DNA of 64,000 nucleotides from Litomosoides sigmodontis (lineage: Eukaryota; Nematoda; Chromadorea; Rhabditida; Onchocercidae). The translations under genes and the position numbers were made by a program. The stretch is from NCBI GenBank assembly GCA_963070105.1, contig OY718803.1:2896507-2960506 (forward strand), read 5' to 3'. The notes under the pieces are model-generated. The model had not been told where the DNA came from. It made no database searches and saw only the letters and a list, made by a program, of their open reading frames with translations. The stretch's first letter is position 1. Each line of letters starts with the position of its first letter. Shown here piece by piece: positions 38,758 through 51,222 of this stretch.

Positions 38758-41170
38758 GCAACATTTTAAATCACAACTTTCATGCTAAAATTTCTGCTAC
38801 TAAAAAACTAATACGGTTTTTTTAATAAAAGCAATTTCATTCCCATCTTTGATAGTGTCGTAATATTAGACTGTCATACATAACACTTTCGCTTAGTTAC
38901 ACATAACTTACATTAGATTTGCTCCATCCAAACCACCATTAGAACGTCACCATATAAATTATTCTGCTGTTAAATAGTGAATTTTTGCGCATTTCAAAAT
39001 GACTAATTCAACAAATGAAATCTTAAAATTGATAAAAGTCATACAATTGGAATGAGTGTAACTTCAGCAAGCACGAATTAACAGATGAATTTTACCGACA
39101 TTGATATCGTGTATGAACTAAGCATACACACACATAATGTAAATAGAAACGCACAAGAATCTTGTAATCTTAAGATGTATAGCATTGATCATTTTGTGGG
39201 GTTAATGAAATAGGAGCAGTTTATCGATTTGGTTTAGCACTGTCAACACACACACCTAACAGTATCTAATAAATAACCGTCTAAAACAGTTCACGTAAAA
39301 TATCCTCCATCATAAACATTCCCACATTTAAAATAATATCCCACTGAATCAAACACCATTCCTTCTTACAACATTCACATTTTATCAATTCCAATAGTGA
39401 CTTATCTTTTTTTTTCTTTCAACATTTTATACTCATATGAAATTTGCACACACATTGTTCGCTCTGGTGGATGAATGATGGAAATTAGCATAAGTGAGCA
39501 GAACGTATAACAGTATAACAGCCAGGCTTCATCTATCATCTCAACATATGAATGACAAACAGCAAGTACAGAATGAATGAATGAAACATCAAGCGACACA
39601 AGACTCACACACACACAAACAGAACACCCGTCCATACAAGCTAATCACATAAATTTTAATATTCAAAATATTGGCAGAATGCCAAGTACCGTACTATCCT
39701 GTGGTAAACGTTATACAATTGGCTGACAATCAATAGGAGGATGACGTGCAGCATCTCCAGAGACTATCTCCCAATTTACACATGGACTTAGTTTTTGTAC
39801 CATCGATGTTGCAGCAGTTGAGTGTACGGCTCTGCAAGGTGTACACGTGAGTGCGTGTACGTACACGGTGAATTCCGTGAGTTGAGAGTGTGGATTCACT
39901 TAGGTGGTGTAAAATTTCAGAAAATTCTTCAATTCTCGTCAACCACATATAGTTGTCGATTTATCGATCGACTTTACTTCATTTTCCACCGGAGATGTGC
40001 ATTCGAGAAATTGCATTATTGTCGTTTGAATTACTTTTGTGTATAAATTTTTGAAAATTTTGTGCTTTTTTCGAAAAGACTTTGCACGAGAAATGCCATA
40101 TTGCACATTATCGCTCTCGGTCAGTTCTACGAGAATTTTCTAAATCGATGAGACATAGAGATGTTTGATTTTGTTTGAGAGTGACCGGTGAGGTGATAGG
40201 GTGAAGATTTGAAGTGATAGGAAGTGAAAGGTGAAAGGAAGTGAGTTAGTAGAGTTGTGATGCTAAATCATTTCCTTTTTTTTTCTATTCCGGAAAGTCA
40301 TCTACAAGAGACGGATGGAAATTGTCTTCGACTCGCTCGTTTCACCCTTCCACAAATGAAACGGCGGGCAATGAGTGGAAAGCATGATGACCGGATGGGA
40401 ATCCGATTCTCAACAGTGCCACTGAGTTGAGGCTTACGATACAGTCCTAAGCAGGCGTTTTTTCATCGGACAAGTGCTTAGCGGTTTTTTTTCCTATCAC
40501 TGAATGATGTGGAAGATGAAGTGTGGAAAGTGTGTTCCAAAGTTCTCAAATAACCACTTTAGATGCCTTTAAGTAAGTAAAACGTAAAATAGTTATTAAG
40601 CGAGGAAATGAGGAAAAACGAAAGGAAAGTTTTTGTGGTTAATTAGAGTGAGTGAATGTTAGAAAATTATGAGGAATAGGAACAAATAATCTACAAAGCG
40701 ATAGAAATATCAATTTTCGTATTTCCAAAGTTTTCCATAACTTGCCGATGGATTCGTTCTGCTTCTTTTTTTTTCTTGCTCGTTTGTTTAAAACATGACA
40801 ATCTTTTGAATGAAATATGAAATTTAATTGCATTGTTCCTTTTACTAAGGATTTTTCTATTAGCAAAATACACACTACCAGGCATGCATTGAATTATTTT
40901 CATTCATTTGAAATATATACCAGACATTTCAAAAAAATAAAAGATATGATGAAACAGAAGTGTTGTTGATTGAAACTTCCAACTAGGATGATTTTAATTT
41001 TTGTCTTTTGATATTTTGCATAGCAAAAATATTACTTTAAAATCAAATAACAGTATGTAAGGAAATCGCTCGTTTCATCTGCGTTCTTCAGTGAATTGAT
41101 TTTATAACTCGTTCCACACATGTTGCTGATGGCTTTGTTTCAATGTATGAGTAATAATTGTTTGTGTAAT

Positions 41171-41179
41171 GTTTCAGCT
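41171..41179 (+). other. Candidate splice acceptor just before the topoisomerase I start
   Basis: GTTTCAG is followed by two bases and the ATG at 41180. It suits either spliced-leader trans-splicing or a 5' UTR intron. Confidence 0.5.
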
Positions 41180-44100
41180 ATGGCCGCAATTGCACCCATA
41201 GTACAAAGTCCAAATTCAAGTTCTTACGCTAATGGCGAAAGGTTAATGGTTTTTTTATTTTTGTTAAATATATGTGCTTTCATAAATAAAATTAATTTTG
41301 TAGTATCGAAACTGTCACTAAACAGTATTAAAAATAAGCTGTAATGAAGCAAAATTTCATGTTAACAGCTGTCAAATTTTTTGTATTGTGTGACTAACTG
41401 GTTCTATTAAGATAATTTGCATACACTGATTGCATACCTAGCTGTAATATCATAGAAGAAAAAAAACTTTTAATTTGTTCTCGTTTTCTATTGATTGTTG
41501 ATTTGTGATTCGTCCAAATGTCCTTTTGTGTTGTCATCATTTAGTGCTTCTTTTTTTCCGCATTCTTTTTTTTTTTTGCAGAACATGCGCTGAAACGTTG
41601 AGTGAAATGAAAAGAGAAGATATGTACGATGACGACGATGTTCCATTGTCACAAAAAGCACGAGTAATTATTGATGACGATGATATACCGCTTGCTAAAA
41701 AATTGAAAATCATGAAAAACAAGCACCATCATGGTGATGATGATGATGATGATGTGCCATTGTCACAGAGGGCTAAGGTTATTATTTTTTTAGACTTTCT
41801 TTTATATGAGTGTGTGTGTGTTTTATTTCTTTTATATAATGAAATATTTTCGTACAGTCGCACAGCGCTCGTTTGGTGATGGAAGAAATCATTAAATATT
41901 TTGCGACAACTTTAGCCAGTTATTTTTTTTGAGAGAAAGGTTTTGATATATTAAGAGAATAATAATTGCTAAGTTTTAGTCGCAGAAAGGATTATGCAAG
42001 GAGCCATTGCCTGCTGCATCGAATAATCGAGAGGAAAAGTCACACTACACATCATCCAACTCTTCGTCGACAAAAAAAGTAATTAAAGAGGAACCGGAAA
42101 GTGATGACGATGTACCATTGAGTGTGCGAGCTGCTACATTGAAAAGGAAAAAAAGCGAATCCGAGGATGAAGATTATAAGTTGCAGGTTAACTGTAATCC
42201 TAAATTTTTGTAGCGTTCATTCATACAACATGACTTTTAAGTGATATGAATTTGTTCGAAATTGTTTTGAGTTAATTGCAGAAGAAAAAAGCAAAGCGAA
42301 GTGGAAAGAAGAAGGCTTCAACTTCTTCAAGTTCCGAGAAAACTGACATCAAAAGTGAAAAAACTAACGGTGTGACACCAAATAAGCGGAAAAGACAAGA
42401 AGAAGATGAGGAAGAAGTCTGGAAATGGTAGATTGTTGTTAATGTTGCAATCTCATGAGTCACAAAATATTGCGCGGTTGGAAAACTAACTTTGCTTTTT
42501 GTTTCAAGGTGGAAAGAGGAAAAGAAACCAAGTGGCATCAAGTGGTATAGTTTGTCCCACAAAGGACCCATTTTTGCCCCACCCTATGTACCGCTTCCGG
42601 AATCGGTTAACTTCAAATATGATGGAAAGGTAAATAAAAGTTGCTTACTGATTGATTTGTTAAGCAATGAGATTAAATTGTACTTTTGCTATAAACACAC
42701 TGATTACAGGTTATTAAATTGACACCAGTGACGGAAGAAGTTGCTTCTTTCTACGCAAAGATATTGGAACATGAATACACGACGAAGGAAATATTTAATA
42801 AGAATTTTTTTATGGATTGGAGGAAGGTTTGCATTCTTCTTGCTTAATGAAGGATACAAATTTATCAGATAATTGTTCACATTTTAATTTCAAGTGCATT
42901 ATTCTTGATTGTAGGTGATGTCTTCCACAGAGCGCGAAAGGATTACGGATTTGATGAAATGTGACTTCCGAGAAATGCATCAACATTTCGTGAAGTTAAG
43001 AGAGGAGCGAAGGTCCTTAAGTAAGGAAGAGAAGCGAAAACTTAAGGAGGTTAGGTTTTGAAAGAAAATAAGGAAAGGAGAAATGATATTCCGGTTAGAA
43101 TGACCATATCACTGATTTTTATGTTTAGATTAAACAAGAAGAAGCAAGAATATATGGTGTTGCATATATTGATGGTCATAAACAGAAGATAGGGAATTTT
43201 CGAATTGAACCTCCGGACTTGTTTCGTGGACGTGGCGGTCATCCTAAAATGGGTCGTTTGAAGAGGCGAATTAACCCAGAGGATGTGATTATCAATTGTT
43301 CGAAGTAATTTTTTAAGCTATATACAATCGATCAAAGATTTCATTGTTTTCACTGCTTCATATGTTGCGACAGGTTAAAAGCTGTAACCTATATACTTTC
43401 TAGGCACACCAAAAATGTAATTTAGATGTTTCAACTAACACATCAAATAACTGCTTTACTTGCTAAAGGCTCTTCGTTCTAAATTATGATGTATGAGATT
43501 ACTTTAGCTGTTTGCAATTTTTCGGTACCTTTATATTACAGGGATTCAGAAATACCAAAACCCCCGGAAGGCCATCACTGGAAAGAAGTACGTCATGACA
43601 ATACAGTGACATGGCTATGTTCATGGACTGATAATATTTTGGGTTCCATCAAATACATTATGCTAAATCCATCGTCGAAAATCAAGGTAATATTTGGTGA
43701 TTGTACCGAAATTTTGATTAGTAGGTAACATTAATAAACAAACGAGGAGGTAGTAGTGATTAATTTTAGTGGGGATAGCAGGATTTATTTTCATGCAAAT
43801 TTGAGACACTTGCGAAAGTCTATATTTAATTTTCAGGGTGAGAAAGATTATGAAAAGTTTGAAACTGCAAGACGATTAAAAGGTATTGTTGGCAGTATTC
43901 GGGAAAATTATACGAAAGATTTGAAAAGTAAGGAGATGCGCGTACGACAGCGAGCAGTGGCTCTTTATTTTATTGATAAGGTATGTGATTTTTTTAATTT
44001 TGTACCTTCAATAAGCTTTTTTTCAGCTTGTATATACAAATTTTAGTTAGCGCTTCGTGCGGGTAATGAAAAAGATGTGGATGAAGCAGCAGATACTGTT

Positions 44101-45655
44101 GGTTGTTGTTCACTACGATGCGAACACATTCAACTTCATGAAAAGTTGGACGATAATGAGTAGGTTGTATAATCAGCTCTCCATCCTCCATCTAATGTTG
44201 CAGAAGAGATGCGAAGATTTTGGAATGTGATATACCAGAAGGGTTACTGTGCTTATACAGTTTTGGTTTTTGAATTAAAATCTGTAGAAATTTTAATGTT
44301 ATTTACAGTTATGTGGTTGAATTTGATTTTCTTGGTAAAGACAGTATTCGTTATTATAATAAAGTTCCGGTGGAGAAGCGAGTTTTTAAAAATTTGAAGC
44401 TTTTCATGGAAAATAAAAGTGGTGGCGATGATCTTTTTGATCGGCTTGATGTAAGTTGTCTCTATTTTCCAGATTGAGTTACAGCGATATGTTTCCATTT
44501 CCTTTTTTTGTTCACGTAGGCTGAAATTTTGTGATAGCCTGTTAGTTGTGTTGCTCTAGCATTATGATTGATGTTATACCATTATGAAATTTAATTTACA
44601 TAACTGCGAAATTTCTAAATAGAAGAATAGTGCTTGTGTAATCTATTATATTTGTGTTGCAGACTGCATCGCTGAATAAGTATTTGCAAAGTTTGATGCC
44701 AGGATTGACTGCTAAAGTTTTTCGTACATATAATGCATCGATTACGCTGCAACAGCAACTGGATAAATTGACGAAAGGTTAATCGTTTTTTATATTGAAA
44801 ACTAGTCGCAAATAATGGCGTATTTAATTCTTACATCAGGAAATCTAACGTTTTTCTCTTTATGGGGTTTAATAGTTTTTTGACTGCAGTAACCGTTTTG
44901 AGTGACTTGTGAATATGGGAGATGTTTCGATAAATTACAAGAGGATTGCATCATATTGCTTTTATTCAATAAATTGAATTTGAAGATAATTCTACAACGC
45001 CGGAGTTACTACTCTGTTACAATAGAGCGAATCGTCAGGTTGCAATTTTATGTAATCACCAGCGCGCTGTGCCGAAAAGTCATGAGAAAAGCATGGAAAA
45101 TTTGGAAGCGAAAATAAAGGCAAAGAAAGCAGAGCTGAAAGAAGCTAAGGTTAAATTTCAAATGATTTTAATTCAAAATTTGGCATCAAAGTCAGTTTTT
45201 GCAGTCATTTAGGGTTTTCTCTTTTTGCGGATGTTCGTTTTTAGGTAGAATTAGAAAAAGCACGCGGTGATGCAGCCAAACAACGTGCGTCCAAACGTGT
45301 TGATCGAGCCAGAGAGCAGTTGAGGAAACTAAAAATTCAGCGGACGGATAAAGTAGGTTTTTTGGGAAAAGATTTGCACTTTTAGTCTTACAAAACAGTC
45401 ATACCCAACAGAAATTGAAAGATGAGATTTGATGGATAATTGGCATTTCATTCAGCATTATTAGGATGGCTGTAATTTTAGGATGAAAACAAGCAGATTG
45501 CTCTTTCGACATCAAAACTGAATTATTTGGATCCAAGGATATCAGTTGCCTGGTGTAAGAAGTACCAAGTACCAATTGAAAAAATCTTCAACAAAACGCA
45601 ACGCGAAAAATTTCGTTGGGCAATTGATATGGCTGGCGAGGATTATGTTTTTTAA
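41180..45655 (+). CDS. top-1: DNA topoisomerase I (type IB)
   Basis: This is the nuclear type IB topoisomerase, which nicks one strand through a 3'-phosphotyrosine and relaxes supercoils during transcription and replication. About sixteen exons are readable. The N-terminal exons (41180-41241, 41581-41776, 41985-42186) are charged and carry four DDDxPL repeats plus Lys-rich nuclear-localisation-like stretches. The core begins with [15 protein letters not shown] (42427-42629), continues through [19 protein letters not shown] (43129-43305) and contains each catalytic residue in context: Arg in LRAGNEK (44047-44159), Lys in LGKDSIRYY and the [11 protein letters not shown] segment (44309-44451), Arg in [11 protein letters not shown] (44663-44779), His in [10 protein letters not shown] (44986-45149) and the active-site Tyr in SKLNYLDPR (codon 45524-45526). 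A Lys/Glu coiled-coil linker spans 45090-45352. It ends AGEDYVF, as in the family (EDYEF). It looks intact and functional. Confidence 0.97.
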
Positions 45656-48600
45656 TTTCATGTCGTCCTCGTTTTTGTTATTATGGCTTTATGGTTTTGT
45701 CTAAAATCATTGAAAACCTGAAATCTATTTAGAAGAAATTCGATCTCAGAGGAAATGTTTTCGATATAATTTAGATATATTTGAGTTTGTTAAGTTCTTG
45801 AACTCCATAGGATCTTTAAAATAGATAAAAGTGTTCATGTGATGTTCGGTCTAGTCCAAAGAAATGTGAAAATATATCTGACGTGCACTCTCTATCTTTC
45901 GAAAAATTATTCTTTTATATATCATTAACTGAAATTAATTCTTCTTATTCTAATTTTAGTTTATATTGTTTATCTGTATGGTTTTAGACGTATAACTTCT
46001 AACAGATTAGTATTGGAGGGTTGTTTTTAAACAAAATAATATTTGAAAATTTCGTAGGAAAAAATTAATGACTCGTTAATTAGAAACTAGTGAAAAATGG
46101 ATTCTGAAAGAGCTCTAACTTTTACAGCTATCAAATTTGAAATGGAAATTTTAGATTTTCTAGACAATTAAGAATATTCCTGGATGAGATTTTTCCTTTG
46201 CAAGCTTGCTATGGGGAAGCTACAGAAGTTTTCATTTATTCATATACGTTTAAGTTCAGAAATTGTCGATAGCTACATGTCCAAATTTTCCTTTATTTGA
46301 AATCATTGAAGAGAAAAAAGATGCAAGACTGGAGCTAATTTTATTTCTGGTATATAAATGAGAAAGCGCCACTGAGAATAAGCGATGGGATTCATCTGAG
46401 CTTTCAAAAATTGTTTGACTTTTTCTTTTTGCTTTGATCATTGTTCCACAGAACGAAGGAAAGAAATCCAGAACGTAATTTATTGGTGTCTTTGAACTTT
46501 TGTTTTTGGTTTAGTCTGAAGATTTCATGTGGTGTGTTTTTATTGTAATGGTTTGCACTCGAAAATGTGCTTGATTTGAACTCTTCTTAATAATATGTAT
46601 CAATTTAATTAACTATCAATTTCATTGTCTCAGTTGTATTGTGCTGGATTACTAGACTTTCATCGTTCCTTCAATATCTTCAGTAAGACTGCCGTACTTC
46701 CGTTCCATTTTCATTTCCAGCTAGCAGGTTAATAGTCTTTCGGATTTTAATTTAAATTTTAATCTGTAGCTCCTGCTATTTCTTGCAGTGAAATTATTTT
46801 GTTTGAGTATTGCATTCAGTAAATTTACTGTCTCTATCTATTCCTATGTCTATTTTTGAGGGATTTTCTGTCTCAAAATGTACTGTATTACTTTTTTTAT
46901 ATTTTGTAGTTTATTTCACTATCTCTGATACATTTCAATGAAAATTACTGTAATTTTTTGTTCACTTACACTATTTACTTACACTTTCATTCCCGAAATT
47001 TATCTTATGTCTGGAAAGAAAGAGGATATTTTGACAAGGAAGTTGAATTTAAAAATTAGTCAAAGGATGGCTTGAAGAAGTTGACCAAAAAATGTCTGCT
47101 GCACTCACTGTAAGTGACAATTGATTACAATGATAAGGTGGAATTATCACTGAGTTGGATTCAGATGCGTTGTTTGTGATTATTCATATTTCGGATAGCG
47201 ATATGATAACGAAGACGGTATGCAAATTCAGTGAGAGATATGTCGAATGGATTATTTCTTTCAATATCAATAAATAAATTTTTGCATTATCAATGTAAGG
47301 TATGAATGATTGGATAGACCTTGTCATTTTAGTGCAATTTAATAATTAATTAGTAATGAATGATTGGGCTGACTGATAGGTGTATTGAAAGTGATGAGCA
47401 ATTTGATGCATTTATTTGAATAAATTGGACTACTAAGATTGAGGCAGAAAAAAATCAGTTAAAAATTTGAATCATCAAATCCATCTTGAAAATATTCATT
47501 GACACTAACTGATGTGGTAATAATCTTCAAAGCGTTGCTGCCTTCTTTAGCTTTGTTAAATTTTAACAAGCGTTGTGTATGATTATATTTGATAAGAAAG
47601 AAATGATGGATGAATTAAGGAAGAAAGCAATTAATGCTTGTCATTTTACTGCTAATCAATCATGATTTAGTTGATTGACAGAAAGCTGTGTTGAAAGTGA
47701 AAAGCAATTTGATACATTTATTAGATTGAATGAATTAGACTAAAATTAAGGTAAAAAAAATCAATTGAGAATTTGAAGGTGAAAAGCAATTTGATACATT
47801 TATTACATTGAATCAGCGACTGATATTTAGCTAGTTCATTGATTCATATGTAAATAAATGTATGAAATGCAGATATACGATCAAGAGGATTGTGAATTTC
47901 CATTTTAATTCACGAAAGTTTCCATTTCCAGTGATGAGAGAATTACTTGTAACTCGGACAATGTTACTTTTCCATACTTTAGCTTCATCATCATTATCAT
48001 CATTAGCTGCAATCAGCTCTTATCAGTTCTCTCTATATCACTATCATCATTCTTTCATTGTAATCATTTTCGCTGAATAAAAATATCGAGATGCAGGTGA
48101 AATTATTAGTGGGAATTTTGACCACATTGATTAATCGTAAACTACCTAGAATGGAATGCCTTCCTTGCCTCTCGCTCTCCCTCTCCCTCTCTCTGTCTAA
48201 TCTTATTTTCAAATTGAACATGTCTAATTCCTCACTTAATTCACCAAAACCTTCATCGTCTGAATTCTCTTCGTCCTTTTTTGAAAGGAGAATATTGGAT
48301 CTTTTAAGTGTTAGAAACTTCGCACTTTTGCATGGCCAATAATAACATTTACGAGTTGTTGGACTTCTTTCCACACAGTTTCGAACTAATTTACTGGAAA
48401 TTCAACAGTGCAAAGTATTACTGGAAATTTGATTTAATTCAATTTTTAGCTAAATACTTTAAAATTTCCACATATTTTTTTCGTATACTTTAAATGAAAA
48501 TTTCTTGTGATATTTTACTTGCAAAAAAAAAATTACTTGAAATTTGTGAGGAAAAAATGAACAGTAAAAAAAAAAGCGAATATGCAAATTTTTTTTTTAC

Positions 48601-48756
48601 TTAAAACAGCTGCCCTGTGACATATCTACCATACTATTGTAAATACAGCTATACAGGTATAAGCGTAGAATTTTAATCAAATTCACTGTATTTCCCTGAA
48701 AATGTTTATTGATCATATAAATAATAAATGATGATAAATTTCATAAAAGTTTTCAT
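45656..48756. other. Intergenic region with decayed repeats
   Basis: This includes the 3' UTR of topoisomerase I. There are no recognisable exons up to 48.75 kb. It contains a degenerate repeat family at 47380-47812 and a C/T tract at 48168-48197. A minus-strand ORF at 48033-48374 has an acidic centre but no splice or family support. Confidence 0.5.
47380..47812. repeat. Three degenerate copies of a ~90-bp AT-rich repeat
   Basis: Copy A is at about 47380-47470 and copy B at about 47686-47777; both run TTGAAAGTGA, AGCAATTTGAT, CATTTAT, GAATT/GGACTA and a poly-A/CAGTTAA segment in the same order. Copy C (about 47777-47812) is a partial copy in direct tandem with B. Divergence is considerable. 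Confidence 0.7.
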
Positions 48757-49384
48757 TCAAAATGTTTGTACCGATGATTGATTGCGCTCCGCTCGATCAT
48801 TTTCGATGCATTTACGCAGAATTAGGTATCGATCACGATAGGTAATGCCCGGTTTTTCTTTCATCTGAAACAATAAATGACCACCGCTACTTCACTTCAA
48901 ACGATGTCTTCGCACGTATGCTCTCTGTTTAACACGGGAAAATTTCCCTTCTATCTTTCACATATCAAACTTTAGTTCAATCAGTGGAAACATAAAAAGG
49001 ATGGAAAATAATGTCGTTCGAGCATTGTTCATGTTTGAGGAGAGGAGAGGAGGAAACGGAGGGGGACCATATAAAGTTCATTTTATATTTCCATTTCAAT
49101 TAGTGCATGTCAAAACAATTTGCTAAAATTCAATAAAAATTTATATAGCAAAATAAATAAAAATGGTATAAATTACTTACTTCGTTTGCTAGACATGGAA
49201 TGATTAATTGTGTGTAACTTTCACAAAAGCTATTGATATTGCTTGAGTTAATCTCATTGATATCCAAAAAACTATCGATGCCATTGGTGCATTGTTTTAG
49301 TAAATTCACGCATTCCCATGCGACACCATAAACATTGCTAATAAATAAAATACCAAATAAAGATGTTAAAGGGAATGACCACAT
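48757..49384 (-). CDS. Small secreted cysteine-containing protein, unassigned
   Basis: Two exons, 49181-49384 and 48757-48864, join in phase 0 with good splice sites (GAA then GTAAGT; TTTCAG then ATG) to give about 103 residues. From the Met at 49384 the protein begins with a textbook signal peptide, MWSFPLTSLFGILFISNVYG, followed by VAWEC; an upstream in-frame Met at 49429 would add 15 residues. The mature part has five cysteines (WEC, KQC, SFC, PC, RKC) and one N-x-S sequon. The spacing, with a C-x6-C pair and a later C-x8-C around a tyrosine, loosely recalls nematode DUF19/T20D4.11-like secreted domains, but I do not claim membership. The C-terminus is charged. It sits alone between topoisomerase I and unc-40. 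The gene call is fair; function unknown. Confidence 0.55.
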
Positions 49385-51222
49385 TAGAAGTGTGTAAGTG
49401 TATAAAAAATGATTTTTTAAATCAATCAATCACTTTTTATACGTTTGTTAAGTGAGTTAAAATTTTGAAATTTGAAATGATGCCAAATGAACTGAAAGAA
49501 TTACTGATCAGAAGAGGTGTTATTATCATCATTAGTAACTGAATTGAAACTTTTTTTACTTTTATTTACTTCTTACTAACAGTTCGAGACGTAATGCTGC
49601 GACAAAAAAGGAACTGCAAAATTTATTCCCCGTGAAGGAAAATAGTGGTGGTAGTGGTAGTGGTATCTTACATACATTCAAACTTTTAATGCACAACAAT
49701 AACATAAGGTGATCGGAGATATGAAAGCGAAATGTTCGGTTATTTGCATCGTTGAAAAAAACCAAAAAAAAAAAGAGCACACATTGCAAAAAAAAATGAA
49801 TTACTATTATCAACAAATTTAGTGTGAATTTTTCATCATAAAGCATTTCGAACCTATAAAAGCACTCTGTCAAACTTCAACTGTATTCTAAAACTATAGA
49901 AAGAGAGTAAATTAATACGCGAACTAATGTCCTACACATAAAGTTCATGTAATAAATCTGAAACACCAACAACATATAACAAACAAATTAATAGCTCGAT
50001 ACCTCAGACTAAACATCTCTTTATCACGCTTAAAATTCGTGCGTCGTTTTTTTTTTTAAAAAACGCTAGTTGCAACGAATGAGTAACGTATCTTGATCAA
50101 CTAAAGAGGTTATAAACTTATGAATTGCAAAGTGATGTGGTTCTATTTGAGGCAAGCGAAAGCCACGGAAAGGATGCTAGCAAACAGCGACAATCAAATG
50201 CTTTTTTGAAGCTTTCATATATCGAAATTTTAAAGGAAGAAAAGATGGCAATACAAAAATCAAAACCTAAAAAATTTGGAAAATTAAAAACAATCGATCA
50301 AATAAGGTAGTACAGTCTGGTTGCCAGATAGTCAATAAACTTACAGGAGATTTAGCGAAAACCGTCTAGTAATTTGGGTTGAGAAAAACAGTGCAAATAC
50401 ATTTCTTGATGCAAAACGGAAAACAATTGAAAAATATGAAATGCAATCTTTTCTCTCTATGTTTGAGTCTAAGAAAGAAACGGGTAAAGCTAAACTCAAC
50501 TGACTTTTCTCATACGAAACACATCTGTATGAACATTCCTCACATATATTTCTCCTCCTCATTTTACATGTCTCATATTTCAACTTGCATTTAGTTTTGC
50601 AAAACTTTGGATTGATAAATAAAAAAATTTATAAATTTGTAAAACGTATAAAGCTGTCTCTAAATAATCCAAAGTTTTGAAGTGGAATGGAGGTAATCAG
50701 CTACATATCTTGACAATAAAAACATTTGAATTCAATTTCACAGTGTGCTAGTAATAATAACAAATATCAACAACAACATTATTTATGCATAAGAAGCGGT
50801 TCATATTTTAATGAATCCTACTGAAAATTTTTAAAAGACAACAAAATCAAACAAGACGCAATTTTACCTAAATTAAGCATCGGCAGGTATCAAAGAGCAT
50901 TTAAGAGCTTTGGGTTTGCTACACTAAAAGAAAAAATCCGTTTGTAATGAGGATGATCATCTTATCCTAGCTTTTTAAATGTACTAATTCATCTGTCGAT
51001 GCTTAAAACTATTTCAATAATCCAGCACTGTACAAAATGGAGCATGACATAAGTTGATAAAAAGTGACCATTCATCGAGTGCTGCTAAACAACCAGATTA
51101 ATACATACTCATTTAATAAAACACATCGTGAACTGAGATCGTTATCGACCAGCTTGTTGAGGAATTTCTGAGAAATCACTGATAGGTTGATGATAACTTC
51201 ATATCACAATTAACACTATCAA
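49385..51222. other. Intergenic region
   Basis: This lies between the small secreted gene and the UNC-40 stop at 51223. Short ORFs, for example on the plus strand at 50125-50310 (Lys-rich) and on the minus strand at 49562-49873 (hydrophobic), have no splice context or family match. The UNC-40 3' UTR is at the right end. Confidence 0.45.

Larger units (their letters stand above)
38739..41179. promoter_or_regulatory. Bidirectional intergenic region between BOD1-like and topoisomerase I genes
   Basis: The genes are divergent, so the 2.4 kb should contain both promoters. It includes a CACGTG E-box at 39844-39849 and a 12-bp perfect palindrome GTGTACGTACAC at 39855-39866. Short ORFs on both strands (39402-40046) overlap one another and show no domain. 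A 5' non-coding exon of the topoisomerase gene may lie here. Confidence 0.45.

Noticed and set aside
48033..48374. Minus-strand ORF of 113 codons with an acidic SDDEGFGELSEELD segment
   Set aside because: The right half is a translated C/T repeat (Arg-Glu runs). There is no family match and no convincing neighbouring exons, so I left it out as a gene; expression data could revive it.
50125..50310. Plus-strand 61-codon Lys-rich ORF
   Set aside because: It has no family match or splice context and is within the length expected by chance in AT-rich DNA.
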